Source: Myxococcus sp. CA023 (lineage in GTDB: Bacteria > Myxococcota > Myxococcia > Myxococcales > Myxococcaceae). From it: a stretch of 64,000 bases of DNA. The translations under genes were made by a program, and so were the position numbers. This document shows, one piece after another, positions 8,589 to 19,180 of this stretch. The stretch spans positions 1 through 64,000 of the forward strand of contig NZ_JAAEAH010000004.1 in NCBI RefSeq assembly GCF_010998615.1. The letters run 5' to 3'. The notes beneath the pieces were generated by a model that searched no databases, had not been told where the DNA came from, and worked only from the letters and a program-made list of their open reading frames with translations. The first letter of the stretch is position 1, and each line of letters begins with the position of its first letter.

Positions 8589-9907
8589 GGCGACTTGGGC
8601 TCCCCTGTGTAGAGCCGCGTCCGGCGGTAGCGCTCCACCACCACGCTCAGGACCACCTTGAGGATGGCCGCCACCGGCACCGCCAGCAGGATGCCCACGA
8701 AGCCGAACAGCTCACCGAAGGCGAGGATGGCCAGGATGATCGCCACCGGCGCCAGCCCGACCTTCTCCCCCACGATTCGCGGGGTGATGACGAAGCCCTC
8801 CAGCATCTGCCCGATGACGAAGGTGGCCGCCACCGCCGCCAGTTGCCACGGCCCCTGCCACGACAGCATGAGCCCCACCAGCGACAGCACGATGCCCACG
8901 CCCGTGCCCAGGTACGGCACCATGTTGCCGAAGCCGGCAATCACACCAATGACGATGGCCATGTCGATGCGCGCCGCGGACAGGCCCGCCGCGTAGATGA
9001 CCGACAGCACGCCGCCGACGATGAGTTGGCCGCGCACGAAGGCGGAGAGCACCTCATCCACCTCCGCGAAGCGCCGGCTCACCAGCCCCACCGCGCGCCG
9101 GGGCAGCAGGTCCTTCACCAGGCCCATCAGCCGGGGGTAGTCCTGCAGGAAGAAGAAGGCCAGCACCGGCACCACCGACAGGCCCAGCAACGTCACCACC
9201 AGTCGCGCCGTGTTGCCCGCGAAGCTCGCCAGGATGCGCGCCGCCGCCGGCCCCGCGCTCTGGACCAACTCTGACGCCTGCTTTCCCAGCTCGGCGGTGC
9301 GCTGGCGCACCAGGTCCGGCAACGAATGCCCCACCAACCCTTCCACCTTCGGCACCACCTGGGTGCTCGCACGGTGGAAGAAGTCCGGCAGCTTCGACGC
9401 CTCCTCCCGGAACACCGGGATGAGGTACAGCACCGCGCCTACCAGCATCAGCGTCCCCACCGCGAAGACGAGCGTCGTCCCCCAAGTGCGGTCCAGCCGC
9501 CGCTTCTCCAGCTCGGTGACGATGGGGTTGAAGATGTACGCGCCCGAAAGCGCGAGCAGCACCGGCACCGCCACACCGCCAAAGACGGAGAGCAGCGCGA
9601 ACACCAGCCCCAGCGAGCCCACCATCACCGCCGACCACCACAGGTCGATGCGCCGGGCGTCCGTCTCGGACAAGTCGCTCTCGGCCACCGCCACGGGCTC
9701 GGCGACCCGCACACGGGCCGTCTCGGCCGCGGCCTTGTCCTGGCCACGCGGCGGCGGCACCTCGTGAAGCACGGGGGCAGGCCGTGCCGACGACGGCACG
9801 GAAGCGGCGGCGGGTTTCACGGCGGCGGGGGAATGACCTTTCCTGCGGCGTCCGATGGCGCTCTCCTCTTCAGTCCCAGCTACGGCGGCGTCATGTCCTG
9901 ATTGCAC
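8585..9907 (-). CDS. AI-2E/PerM family membrane transporter
   Basis: A 440-residue inner-membrane protein of the PF01594 type. After a ~95-residue hydrophilic, Ala/Pro-rich cytoplasmic N-terminus come about eight hydrophobic helices (for example LGLVFALLSVFGGVAVPVLL and the C-terminal block FGELFGFVGILLAVPVAAIL). The family motif region around GFGNMVPYLGTGVGIVLSLVG is clear. Members export AI-2-like compounds or act as Na+/H+ antiporters; the substrate here cannot be told. The GTG start at 9907 lacks a strong ribosome-binding site and could be further in. It couples to the downstream uracil-DNA glycosylase. Confidence 0.85.
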   Translation of the reverse strand: MQSGHDAAVAGTEEESAIGRRRKGHSPAAVKPAAASVPSSARPAPVLHEVPPPRGQDKAAAETARVRVAEPVAVAESDLSETDARRIDLWWSAVMVGSLGLVFALLSVFGGVAVPVLLALSGAYIFNPIVTELEKRRLDRTWGTTLVFAVGTLMLVGAVLYLIPVFREEASKLPDFFHRASTQVVPKVEGLVGHSLPDLVRQRTAELGKQASELVQSAGPAAARILASFAGNTARLVVTLLGLSVVPVLAFFFLQDYPRLMGLVKDLLPRRAVGLVSRRFAEVDEVLSAFVRGQLIVGGVLSVIYAAGLSAARIDMAIVIGVIAGFGNMVPYLGTGVGIVLSLVGLMLSWQGPWQLAAVAATFVIGQMLEGFVITPRIVGEKVGLAPVAIILAILAFGELFGFVGILLAVPVAAILKVVLSVVVERYRRTRLYTGEPKSP

Positions 9908-9969
9908 TTCACGAAAGCACAGGAAACGGGCTTTCGTGGAAGCCCGCCCGCTTTACACCCGGCCCGGCG

Positions 9970-10332
9970 TCACTCCGAACCACCGGCCTTCGGCCCAGAG
10001 GCGCGGAGCTGGATGGTCAGCCGCGCGCGGGCCCGGCTGGGCTCGAAGTACGTCGTATAGGGCCAGTACCCCTGCTTCTTCACTTCAATCTCGTGCAGGC
10101 CGCTGCCCACTCGCAGCGCCTTGGGGGAACCCGAGAAGTCGCTGCAGAGCCCCTGCCAGACGCCATCCAGATACACCTCCGCGTCCACGGGTTCGCAAAG
10201 CAGGGCCAGGTTGCCGCTGGGATTCTGGGCTTCCGCCATCAGCTCGCGGGCCTTGAGCAGGGACTCGGGCTCCTGACGCTTCGCACACCCAGCGAACGTG
10301 GACACCATCACCAACAGCAGAACCTTCCGCAT
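9970..10332 (-). CDS. Small PEGA-like lipoprotein
   Basis: A 120-residue predicted lipoprotein: MRKVLLLVMVSTFAGC gives a signal peptide with lipobox cysteine at residue 16. The mature part carries one PEGA-like beta domain (LLCEPVDAEVYLDGVWQGLC ... LRVGSGLHEIEVKKQGYWPY), a surface module common in myxobacterial envelope proteins. It starts 22 bp after the stop of the upstream gene, so it is probably cotranscribed with it. The cellular role is unknown. Confidence 0.8.
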   Translation of the reverse strand: MRKVLLLVMVSTFAGCAKRQEPESLLKARELMAEAQNPSGNLALLCEPVDAEVYLDGVWQGLCSDFSGSPKALRVGSGLHEIEVKKQGYWPYTTYFEPSRARARLTIQLRASGPKAGGSE

Positions 10333-10354
10333 CAGCTCGCCGAGGACCTCGAAG

Positions 10355-11170
10355 TCACTGCGTGACGATCACGACCCGGCCCTCGGCCAGGAAGCGCGTG
10401 TTGGCCTCGACGAGCGCCTTCGCATCCTCCGAGGCAAGCACCAGGTCGGAACCCTTGGAACCCTTGGCCTTCACCACCAGGGGCTTGTCCCCCACCAGCG
10501 AGGCCTTCTTCGCCGCATCCAGGCTCTGGAACCACGCGGCCACGGCTGTCGCGGCACGGCGCTCGTTGGCCAGCGCCGCCGCGCCGTACAGCGCTTTGCC
10601 GCTGTCATCCAACAGGCGGGGCGCCAGCACGGGCTGCACACCGAGCCCTCGCGCATCCACCACCAGGCCTGTGTACTTCTTCGCGCCCGCGCCGTTGATG
10701 GCGATGACGGTGTCCGCGGCGGGCGGCGCGAACAGCGACGCGGTGAGGGCCGACAGCGGCACCTCCACGTCAATCTCCACGCCACTGTCGGAGAAGAACC
10801 GCCGGGCGACGACCTTGTAGCCGCCCATCGCGGCCTCCACCCGCTTGCGCACGTCCTCGCGGGCCAGCTCGTCCGCCACGGTGCGCCCCGCGCTGATGTG
10901 GAGGCGCCCGGCCTGGTCCATGAGATTCTGGACGGCGGACCGCTTAGCGGTCCGCTCGGCGCCCAGCCGGGCCTGTCCGGGGTTGGAGGCCTTCAAGTCG
11001 GGAGCACCCACTCCCGTGGCCCGCAGAACCTGCCCTTCCCAATTGACGCCCGGTGCCCCCGGTGCCGTTTTCACGGCGGCGACGGTGGGCTTCGGGGCCT
11101 TCGCTTCCTTGCCCTGGCCGAACGCGGTCAGTGGCACGGCCAGCAATATCCCCCACAGCGAGTGCCTCAC
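10355..11170 (-). CDS. Secreted LPP20-like envelope protein
   Basis: 271 residues from GTG at 11170, which has a good GGAGG and yields a signal peptide (VRHSLWGILLAVPLTAFGQ). The frame is open upstream to 11278, but that extension reads as non-coding. The middle (VLRATGVGAPDLKASNPGQ, then RLGAERTAKRSAVQNLMDQ) matches the pattern of LPP20/FlgT-N-type periplasmic domains, which have GxGxP followed by A.R.A...A..NL. The C-terminal half ends with a paired-strand region. It is cotranscribed with the PEGA lipoprotein downstream. The role is probably envelope-related but unproven. Confidence 0.7.
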   Translation of the reverse strand: MRHSLWGILLAVPLTAFGQGKEAKAPKPTVAAVKTAPGAPGVNWEGQVLRATGVGAPDLKASNPGQARLGAERTAKRSAVQNLMDQAGRLHISAGRTVADELAREDVRKRVEAAMGGYKVVARRFFSDSGVEIDVEVPLSALTASLFAPPAADTVIAINGAGAKKYTGLVVDARGLGVQPVLAPRLLDDSGKALYGAAALANERRAATAVAAWFQSLDAAKKASLVGDKPLVVKAKGSKGSDLVLASEDAKALVEANTRFLAEGRVVIVTQ

Positions 11171-11290
11171 GGGAAATCCTCCAGCCCCTCGTCCGACGTC
11201 GCGGGTCGTGTCAGGGCAGAATGGCTTCCCATTCAACGGGCCTGCTTCCGGGGAAGTCAAGGCAGGCCCCTGCGGCACGGCGGGTATGCG

Positions 11291-11626
11291 TCAGTTCTCG
11301 TTGCCGTGACGGTCGACGTAGGCGTCGATCATCTTGCGGTGACGGTCGGTGAGCAACGTGAAGCGCACACCCGAGCGCTCGCGCTTGGCCCCCAGCTCCG
11401 CCCACTCACGCACCACTTCCCCCTCGGCGTAGATGATCTCCTCCGAGCCCGGGAGCTGGAACTGGAGGCCGATGCGCTTGGCCTCATGCTGAGGCTCGAG
11501 CAGCCGGGCGAGGCTCAGCCCTTCCTGGCTGATGTCCGCGGCCCGCGACATGTACGGCACGCCACCCATGTACTTGTTCAGGTAGATGTCGAGGGGCGCC
11601 CGCTTGTTCTTCCGCTTGTCGCTCAT
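11291..11626 (-). CDS. PilZ-domain protein (predicted c-di-GMP receptor)
   Basis: 111 residues, essentially a single PilZ domain. Both c-di-GMP-binding signatures are present: RxxxR as R-KNK-R at the N-terminus and D-x-S-x-x-G as DISQEG around residue 34. I chose ATG at 11626 because of a GGAGG-containing leader and because the PilZ fold starts there; longer upstream reading is unlikely. PilZ-only proteins act as diffusible adaptors that pass c-di-GMP signals to motility, polysaccharide or transcription targets. It is divergent from the FKBP gene, with about 220 bp between the two starts. Confidence 0.88.
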   Translation of the reverse strand: MSDKRKNKRAPLDIYLNKYMGGVPYMSRAADISQEGLSLARLLEPQHEAKRIGLQFQLPGSEEIIYAEGEVVREWAELGAKRERSGVRFTLLTDRHRKMIDAYVDRHGNEN

Positions 11627-11846
11627 GGCTTCTTCGCCTCCGGTCAGGTGGTGCAACAGGTTGCTCCGGGGGTGAAGCAACCTGGATGCAGGGTAGAGGC
11701 GCGCGCTGAACTCGCAAGAAAACGGACGGCACGCGGAGGCCTCGTGCGCTCGCTGTGCTTCCTCGGTGAATTCTTCGCGCGGGCTTGTGTCTACCGAGCG
11801 CGCGGCCACCCTCTATAGTGCGCCGGTTCTCATGAAAGGTGGATGC

Positions 11847-12590
11847 ATGCGATCGATGTGGACGGCGGCCCTGGTGTTCGCGCTCGGCGCGACGGGCGCC
11901 CAGGCGCAGCAGGACTCGAAGTCGGCGAAGAAGCCCGCGGCCAAGGCCGCACCGGCGACTCCGGCCGCCGCGCCAGCGGCGCCCGCTGCGCTGTCCGAGG
12001 AGGACCAGCAGACCCTCTACACGCTCGGTCTCTCCATTGGCCGCGACCTGTCCCTCTTCGCGCTGTCGCCCGAGGATCTGAAGGTGCTGCAACAGGGCCT
12101 GTCCGACGGACTCGGTGGAAAGACGTCCGACATCGACCCGAAGGAGCAGGCGCAGCGGATTCAGGCCTTCGCCAAGAGCCGGCAGGCCCTTGCGGGCAAG
12201 GCCGCGCTGGAGCGCGCCGCCAAGGAGCCCGGCGCGGAGGTGCTTCCCTCCGGCGTCGTCTACAAGCAGGTCCAGGCGGGAACCGGCCGAAGCCCGCGCG
12301 CCGTCGACACCGTCAAGGTCCACTACGAGGGCCGGCTGGTGGACGGCACCATCTTCGACACCTCCGCCCGCCGCGGAATCCCCGTCGAGTTCCCGCTCAA
12401 CGGCGTCATCCCCTGCTGGACGCAGGGCGTGGCGAAGATGAAGGTGGGCGGCAAGGCGAAGCTCACCTGCCCCGGAAATACCGCCTATGGCGAGCGGCCG
12501 CCCTCCGGCTCGCGCATCCCGCCCAACGCCGTCCTCACCTTCGACGTCGAGCTCATCGACATCCCCGGCGACACGTCCCGGCAGCCGTAG
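11847..12590 (+). CDS. Exported FKBP-type peptidyl-prolyl isomerase (FkpA/Mip-like)
   Basis: 247 residues. ATG at 11847 follows AAAGGTGG and opens with a signal peptide (MRSMWTAALVFALGATGAQAQ). After an Ala/Lys/Pro-rich linker, residues ~45-140 form the N-terminal dimerisation domain typical of FkpA/Mip (LYTLGLSIGRDLSLFALSPE), and residues ~150-245 form the FKBP domain (VKVHYEGRLVDGTIFDTS, GVIPCWTQGVAKMKVGGKA, FDVELIDI). It folds proline-containing exported proteins in the periplasm. A second ATG at 11832 is possible. It converges with the metallopeptidase gene that follows after 1 bp. Confidence 0.93.
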   Translation: MRSMWTAALVFALGATGAQAQQDSKSAKKPAAKAAPATPAAAPAAPAALSEEDQQTLYTLGLSIGRDLSLFALSPEDLKVLQQGLSDGLGGKTSDIDPKEQAQRIQAFAKSRQALAGKAALERAAKEPGAEVLPSGVVYKQVQAGTGRSPRAVDTVKVHYEGRLVDGTIFDTSARRGIPVEFPLNGVIPCWTQGVAKMKVGGKAKLTCPGNTAYGERPPSGSRIPPNAVLTFDVELIDIPGDTSRQP

Positions 12591-12591
12591 G

Positions 12592-14748
12592 TCAGCGACT
12601 CAGGGCGGCCTCGGCGGCGCGGAGCAACGGCTCCGCGCTCACCGGGGCTCCGGTCGCATGAATCATCCACTGGTCCGGCGTCACCGAACCGTAGGTGGCC
12701 ATGCGTTCGAACTCGGCGCCCAGCGGTCCCTTGCGCTTCAGCTGCTCTTCGATCTGGAACGCGATGAGGTGGCCCAGCGGATAGTCGGGCAGGTAGAGCG
12801 GATAGCTGATCATGTGGCTGTAGACGGCCAGCAGCGTGCTCCCCTCCCCGCCCAGCACCGGCGCGAAGTACTGGTTCCACACCTCGCGGGCAATGCCCAC
12901 CACCGCCTCGCGAAGCTGCACTGGCGTGGCATCCGGGTGCGCGTACATCCAGTGCCACACCGACATATCCACCAGCGCGATGCCCGCGCGCTCCCACGTC
13001 TGCCACAGCTCGCCAAGCACCCGCTCCCGCTCGCTCGCCGCGTCCGGCTTGCCCAGTCCGAGCAACTCCAGGTCGCGCGACTGGAACACGAAGGCCAGCG
13101 CCTCCGTGAAGGCGTTGTTGGGCACCCCCGCGAGCAGCGTGTGGTCCACGCCGTAGAGGCTGAACACCTGCTCCACGTTGTGCCCCAGCTCATGCACCGC
13201 GATGTTGTAGCCCTTGTAGTCCATGCCCCCCTTCTCCACGCGCGTGCGCAGCCGGGGGAAGTCGCCTCGCCGAAGCGCCGGCTGTGCGTGCCCCGCTCCG
13301 CGCGACGCGTCCACGCGAATTCGCTCCGCCAGCCACACGGCCTTCGCCTTCGTGAAGCCCATGCCCTGGAGGATGCGCGGCAGGTCCTTCGCGAACGCCT
13401 CCGCCGTGGGGTAGCGCTTGCGCGTCAGCGCATCCAGTTCGGACTCCTTCCGCTTGCCGCCCGGATTGAAGCCCGAGTACCAGAGGTCCTGCGGCTCCAG
13501 CTTCCGGCCCAGGCGCGCTTCAATCTCCTTCGCCACGCGCGGCACCAGCGGTGACTCCAGCACCTGTGTCAGCAGGGCCCGGACGCGCGCCTCAGGCAGC
13601 TCGCGGCCCAGCTCGAAGCTCCGGGCGATTCGCGTGGGTGCCACCGGCACGTAGGGGTCCGCCTGACGCGCCGCATGGAAGGTGGCCAGCAGGTGCTTGT
13701 AGCGCGTGTCCGGCTCCGGCGACGCATCCGGCTTCGTCGTGCGCGCGGGAGCATCCGCCTCCACTGTCTGCGACGGAGCCACCGTGACGGTGTTGGTGAA
13801 GGGGTCCCAATCCAACCGCGGGTTGTCGATGACGGCCGCGGGAATCGTCTGCGTGATGATGCGCTCCATCACCTGGACGATCATCCGCTGCTTCAGCGCG
13901 CCCGTCGCCGCGTCGGAATAATCACCCTTCAGCTCGTCACGCAGGTTCCAGTGGCTGATGAGCCGCAGCCCCTTTGGGAAGGGGCGCCGTCCCTGCGCAT
14001 CCACCAGGTGATGCATCCAGATGTTGTATTCGGCGATGTACAGGTTGGCCGCGGCGATGGCGCGCGAGGACGCCTGTTCAATCTCCGCGGGGACGCGCTG
14101 GTTGAAGCGCCCGGCCAGCCGCGTCTCGGCCCACTGCCGCCGCGTCCATGACGGCCCCTGCTCCACGCGCTCCGCCAACGTGGTGAGCGGGAAGTTGAGC
14201 AACACCACGAACCCCACGCGTGCGCGGAACAGGTCCGTGGTGACGTGGGCGGCCGGATCATACGCAGCCACCAGGGGCTCCACCGGCAGCAACGGCCCCA
14301 GGTCCAGGTCGGTGTACCACTGGAGCTCGCGCCCGATTTCGTACAGGTGCCCGTCGAGCTGCTCGAACAGCCGCTCCAGCCGCTGGAAGGTCGCGTCGAG
14401 CGCGTTCGGTTCGGACAGGAACTGTTCACGTGCGAACGCCGCGAGGTCTCCGTCCTCCGGCCGCCACATCGCCGCCACCTGATCGACGCCCCGCTCGATG
14501 CGGGCCCGCTGCGCCTCGCCGTGCCGCGTCACGAGCTCCGCCTTCAGGGCCGCGGCGTCGAACGTGGACGTCATGGCGGTGAGATCCTTCTCCGGGACGT
14601 CGGCAGGGGGTGGTGCCTTGGACGACGCGGCAGGGAGGGGGGCCGGGCCCGTGCTCGACGGCACGGCTGGCGTGGTGGAGCAACCCAGCGCGGCGAGAAC
14701 GGGCAACAGACAGACGCGTGAGCGGCGGAACTTCGTCGACAAAGACAC
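12592..14748 (-). CDS. Zinc metallopeptidase lipoprotein (HExxH)
   Basis: 718 residues from GTG at 14748 (GGAG upstream). The signal peptide ends in a lipobox (LLPVLAALGC), so it is probably a lipoprotein. Around residue 519 the zinc motif VHELGH is followed about 25-30 residues later by NNAFTEALAF, whose Glu would be the third ligand of a gluzincin. I do not recognise a named family with certainty; the overall plan (large alpha-helical, C-terminal catalytic site) recalls M2/M3-type peptidases. It shares its plan with the M2 lipoprotein at 15155-17029, suggesting secreted or surface peptide degradation. Confidence 0.8.
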   Translation of the reverse strand: MSLSTKFRRSRVCLLPVLAALGCSTTPAVPSSTGPAPLPAASSKAPPPADVPEKDLTAMTSTFDAAALKAELVTRHGEAQRARIERGVDQVAAMWRPEDGDLAAFAREQFLSEPNALDATFQRLERLFEQLDGHLYEIGRELQWYTDLDLGPLLPVEPLVAAYDPAAHVTTDLFRARVGFVVLLNFPLTTLAERVEQGPSWTRRQWAETRLAGRFNQRVPAEIEQASSRAIAAANLYIAEYNIWMHHLVDAQGRRPFPKGLRLISHWNLRDELKGDYSDAATGALKQRMIVQVMERIITQTIPAAVIDNPRLDWDPFTNTVTVAPSQTVEADAPARTTKPDASPEPDTRYKHLLATFHAARQADPYVPVAPTRIARSFELGRELPEARVRALLTQVLESPLVPRVAKEIEARLGRKLEPQDLWYSGFNPGGKRKESELDALTRKRYPTAEAFAKDLPRILQGMGFTKAKAVWLAERIRVDASRGAGHAQPALRRGDFPRLRTRVEKGGMDYKGYNIAVHELGHNVEQVFSLYGVDHTLLAGVPNNAFTEALAFVFQSRDLELLGLGKPDAASERERVLGELWQTWERAGIALVDMSVWHWMYAHPDATPVQLREAVVGIAREVWNQYFAPVLGGEGSTLLAVYSHMISYPLYLPDYPLGHLIAFQIEEQLKRKGPLGAEFERMATYGSVTPDQWMIHATGAPVSAEPLLRAAEAALSR

Positions 14749-14769
14749 GGAGCGCTCTCCAGAAAGCAC

Positions 14770-14805
14770 GAAGGGCCCGACCCCGTGGGGCCGGACCCTC
14801 ATGAT
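14770..14805 (-). terminator. Possible terminator of cspA
   Basis: A GC-rich hairpin (GGTCCGGCCCC/GGGGTCGGGCC) downstream of cspA on the minus strand. It lacks a continuous T-run (TTCGTGCTTT follows). Confidence 0.45.
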
Positions 14806-14835
14806 GCATCAGAAGCAGTTCGAACGACGCTCGGC

Positions 14836-15039
14836 TCAGGCCGCGCGGACGTTCTGGGCCTGCAGGCCCTTGGGGCCGCGGGTCACTTCGAACTCCACCT
14901 TCTGGCCCTCCTGGAGGGTGCGGAAGCCATCCATGTTGATGGCGGTGTGGTGGCAGAACACGTCCTCACCACCACCGTCCTGGGTGAGGAAGCCGAAACC
15001 CTTCGCATCGTTGAACCACTTCACGGTACCAGTAGCCAT
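14836..15039 (-). CDS. cspA: Cold-shock protein (CspA family)
   Basis: A 67-residue single-domain OB-fold RNA chaperone. RNP1 is KGFGFL and RNP2 is DVFCHH (VFxHx type), within [17 protein letters not shown]. The 5' region has a purine-rich leader (AAGAAGAGAG) and an imperfect GGACG/CGTCC hairpin at about 15062-15084, in keeping with a structured cold-shock leader, though I could not identify a cold box. Myxobacteria have several Csp paralogues, so the symbol denotes the family rather than a specific orthologue. Confidence 0.93.
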   Translation of the reverse strand: MATGTVKWFNDAKGFGFLTQDGGGEDVFCHHTAINMDGFRTLQEGQKVEFEVTRGPKGLQAQNVRAA

Positions 15040-15154
15040 TTGCTCTCTTCTTCTTTCGTCACGGACGCGAATATCCGCCGTCCGGTCCTACGAGCGAACC
15101 CGCCTAGACGGCTGCAATTTAAGCGTGGCCGCCCGGCGCGTCTACTCCAGACCG

Positions 15155-17029
<1,875 letters not shown>

Positions 17030-17181
17030 GGCCGCGGACCGTAGAAGAACCCGCGACTGATGACACTCCGAAACTGGGTGGTCACCCTCCCTGTTCGGCG
17101 CTGGATCTGCCCGGCCGGGTACCGTGCGAGCGCTCCATGCCCGGCCTCCCGTGTCGCCCCACGGCGTTAAACCTTCACCCC

Positions 17182-18243
17182 ATGTTGCTCGGACACATGA
17201 AGGCCCCCCGCTGGCCCGCATCCGAAGAGGCGCTGGCGGACGCTCGTGACTTCCTGATGGCGCTGAAGGATCGCCACGTGGTGGTGGCGCCCCACCCCAG
17301 CGTGGACGGGCTCGCCGCAGGGGCGCTGGTGCTCCGCGCGCTCCAGGCCGTGGGAGCGCGGGTAAAGGCTCAGGTACCGGCCAAGGGCGAGCATGCGCTC
17401 TCGCCATCCTTTCAGCAGCGCCTCCGTGCGGCACAGCCCGACGCATTGGTGGTGCTCGAGATGTCGTCGGATGCGATGGACGACTCCGTCGCTCCGCCGG
17501 GCCTCCCCACGCTCATCGTGGCGCCCCACGCGGCCCCGGCTGGCAAGGTGGGAACGACCGTGCTCTCTGCACGGGAATTGGAGCCCGCGGTCAGTTGCAG
17601 CCTGCTCACCTACGCGCTCGTGTCGCCCTGCGTGGTGCCGGGCCCGTTGGAATGGCTGGCCGTCCTGGGGACCGTGGCGGACCAGGGCGTGGATGCGCCC
17701 ATTCCCTTCCTCAAGGACGCCCTCCGCCGGGCGGGACGCACCGCCGTGACGGAATCCGTGGCATTGCTGAACGCGGCCCGGAAGTCCTCCCGGTACGCGG
17801 CACCGCTGGCGTTGGGGGTCCTCCTTCGAGCGGGCAGCGCCACCGACATCACCCGGGGCAACGTCCCTGGCGTCGACACATTGCACGACTGTCGGCTGGA
17901 GGTGCAGCGCGAGGTGCTGAGGTGCTCGAAGACGCCACCGCGCATCGCCAGTCCCGTGGCGCTGTTGCTGTTCAGCTCGGAGGCCCAGGTCCATCCGCAG
18001 GTCGCGGTGCGCTGGGCCCAGCGGCTCCCCGAGCACATCATCATCGCCGCCAACGCGGGCTACCTGCCGGGCCGCGTGGACTTCGCCGTTCGCAGCCGGA
18101 TGCCGATGGAGCTCGGAGGGCTCCCGCTCAACGCAACCGGAGGCAGCCTCTCCCGGGAGGACTTCCTTCGCTTCGCCGCCGGACTGGGCTTCAAGGGCCT
18201 GCGCGACATCGACGTGGAGCGGCGGGGCGCGTTTCCCGGCTGA
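17182..18243 (+). CDS. DHH-like phosphoesterase family protein, motifs degenerate
   Basis: 353 residues if started at the ATG at 17182; the ATG at 17197 (MKAPRWP) is equally possible and neither has a clear ribosome-binding site. The overall plan is that of RecJ/NrnA-like DHH proteins: an N-terminal HPSVDGLAAGALVLRAL in place of HxDxDGxxAA, a long Rossmann-like domain, and a C-terminal DHHA1-like end (NATGGSLSREDFLRFAAGLG). The first metal Asp is Ser and I see no DHH triplet, so metal-dependent nuclease activity is doubtful. Its stop overlaps the start of the next gene (TGATG). Confidence 0.65.
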   Translation: MLLGHMKAPRWPASEEALADARDFLMALKDRHVVVAPHPSVDGLAAGALVLRALQAVGARVKAQVPAKGEHALSPSFQQRLRAAQPDALVVLEMSSDAMDDSVAPPGLPTLIVAPHAAPAGKVGTTVLSARELEPAVSCSLLTYALVSPCVVPGPLEWLAVLGTVADQGVDAPIPFLKDALRRAGRTAVTESVALLNAARKSSRYAAPLALGVLLRAGSATDITRGNVPGVDTLHDCRLEVQREVLRCSKTPPRIASPVALLLFSSEAQVHPQVAVRWAQRLPEHIIIAANAGYLPGRVDFAVRSRMPMELGGLPLNATGGSLSREDFLRFAAGLGFKGLRDIDVERRGAFPG

Positions 18244-18800
18244 TGCGGTATGACGCGGCCGTGATGCCCCGCCCGCTCCTCCCCCTCCTGACGGTCCTCG
18301 CCCTCGCCGGCTGCGGCGACACGGCTCCCGACGATGCCGACCCCTGCGAGCGATTCAGCTTTCCGCTGTCGGCGCCGAGCCCCTCCCACCACCTCGACAC
18401 CTGCCCGAGCGAAGGGTGTGGCAACGGAGAGAACCCGCCCAACTCCGGCCTCCACTGCGGCAGCGTGGCCCCGTGCGGGAGCGCCTCCGAGCCCGTTGCC
18501 CCCTGCCTCTATGTCCACAACCTGGAGCACGGCCACGCGGTGTTCCTCTACAACTGCCCGGATGGCTGTCCGGACGAAGTCGCCAAGCTCGAAGCCGCGG
18601 CGGCGACAGCGCCTCGGGGAGGCAATGCCGTCCGCCGGGCCCTCGTCGCGCCGGATCCCACGCTTCCCCGGCGCGTTGCGGCGATGCTGTGGCGCCGGAC
18701 GTACCTGGCTGACTCCGCGGACCCCGAGGCCCTTCGCTGCCTGCTGCGGCTCCAGGACGTCGATGCGCCGGAGCCGAGGCTCACCTGCCCCGCGCCCTGA
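18243..18800 (+). CDS. DUF3105-type lipoprotein
   Basis: 185 residues from an ATG overlapping the upstream stop (TGATG), or 178 from the ATG at 18264. The second start gives a standard lipoprotein signal (MPRPLLPLLTVLALAGC). The mature part is Cys-rich (eight or more cysteines) and contains the block LYVHNLEHGHAVFLYNCPDGC, which fits the DUF3105 core (N-EHG-V-..Y). Probably a disulphide-stabilised periplasmic or surface lipoprotein. Translationally coupled to the DHH-like gene; function unknown. Confidence 0.75.
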   Translation: MRYDAAVMPRPLLPLLTVLALAGCGDTAPDDADPCERFSFPLSAPSPSHHLDTCPSEGCGNGENPPNSGLHCGSVAPCGSASEPVAPCLYVHNLEHGHAVFLYNCPDGCPDEVAKLEAAAATAPRGGNAVRRALVAPDPTLPRRVAAMLWRRTYLADSADPEALRCLLRLQDVDAPEPRLTCPAP

Positions 18801-19011
18801 GCCGCACACGCCAGTACGTGGGCAGGAAGCCGCTCGCATCGGACAGGCCACCGCAGGACGTGACGTTCCGCTGCGGACGAGCCGAATGACAGAACGCGCA
18901 AGCCGACTGTTGTCCGGTGCAGGCGGGCGCCGCGGGAGCGGTGGCACAGACCATTCCTCCCGCTGGCTGCTTGGCGAGCACTCCCCGGTAGCCAGAGCGC
19001 GGTGCCCGCAT
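18781..19011 (-). pseudogene. Possible small ORF or gene remnant with a CxxCH motif
   Basis: A 76-codon minus-strand frame overlaps the end of the DUF3105 gene by 20 bp. Its C-terminal half (CTGQQSACAFCHSARPQRN, then CGGLSDASGFLPTYWRVRL) has a GC-rich third position and a haem-c-like CxxCH, so it resembles real protein sequence. There is no convincing start or ribosome-binding site and no signal peptide. I read it as either the 3' end of a decayed gene or a small secreted Cys protein with an unresolved start. Confidence 0.3.
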
Positions 19012-19031
19012 ATGCGTCGTCGAATCACCCA

Positions 19032-19129
19032 ACCTCCTCGCGCGATGTCGAATAGGTGAGGAGGTGAAAGGCCGCGGCGCGTTCCTCCGTGAACCCCGCC
19101 AACTCGCCCAATCATGACAGGAGGTGTCA
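19032..19129 (+). promoter_or_regulatory. Operator-like inverted repeats upstream of the SDR gene
   Basis: Two symmetrical elements precede the SDR start: ACCTCCTC (19032-19039) with GAGGAGGT (19058-19065), and TGACA-GGAGG-TGTCA at 19115-19129. The second is a compact palindrome of the size bound by dimeric regulators. No matching regulator gene is adjacent. Confidence 0.35.
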
Positions 19130-19180
19130 ACAATCCTCCGTAGGCTCGCCCCTCGTACGGACATCCCCCAGGAGGCAGGC

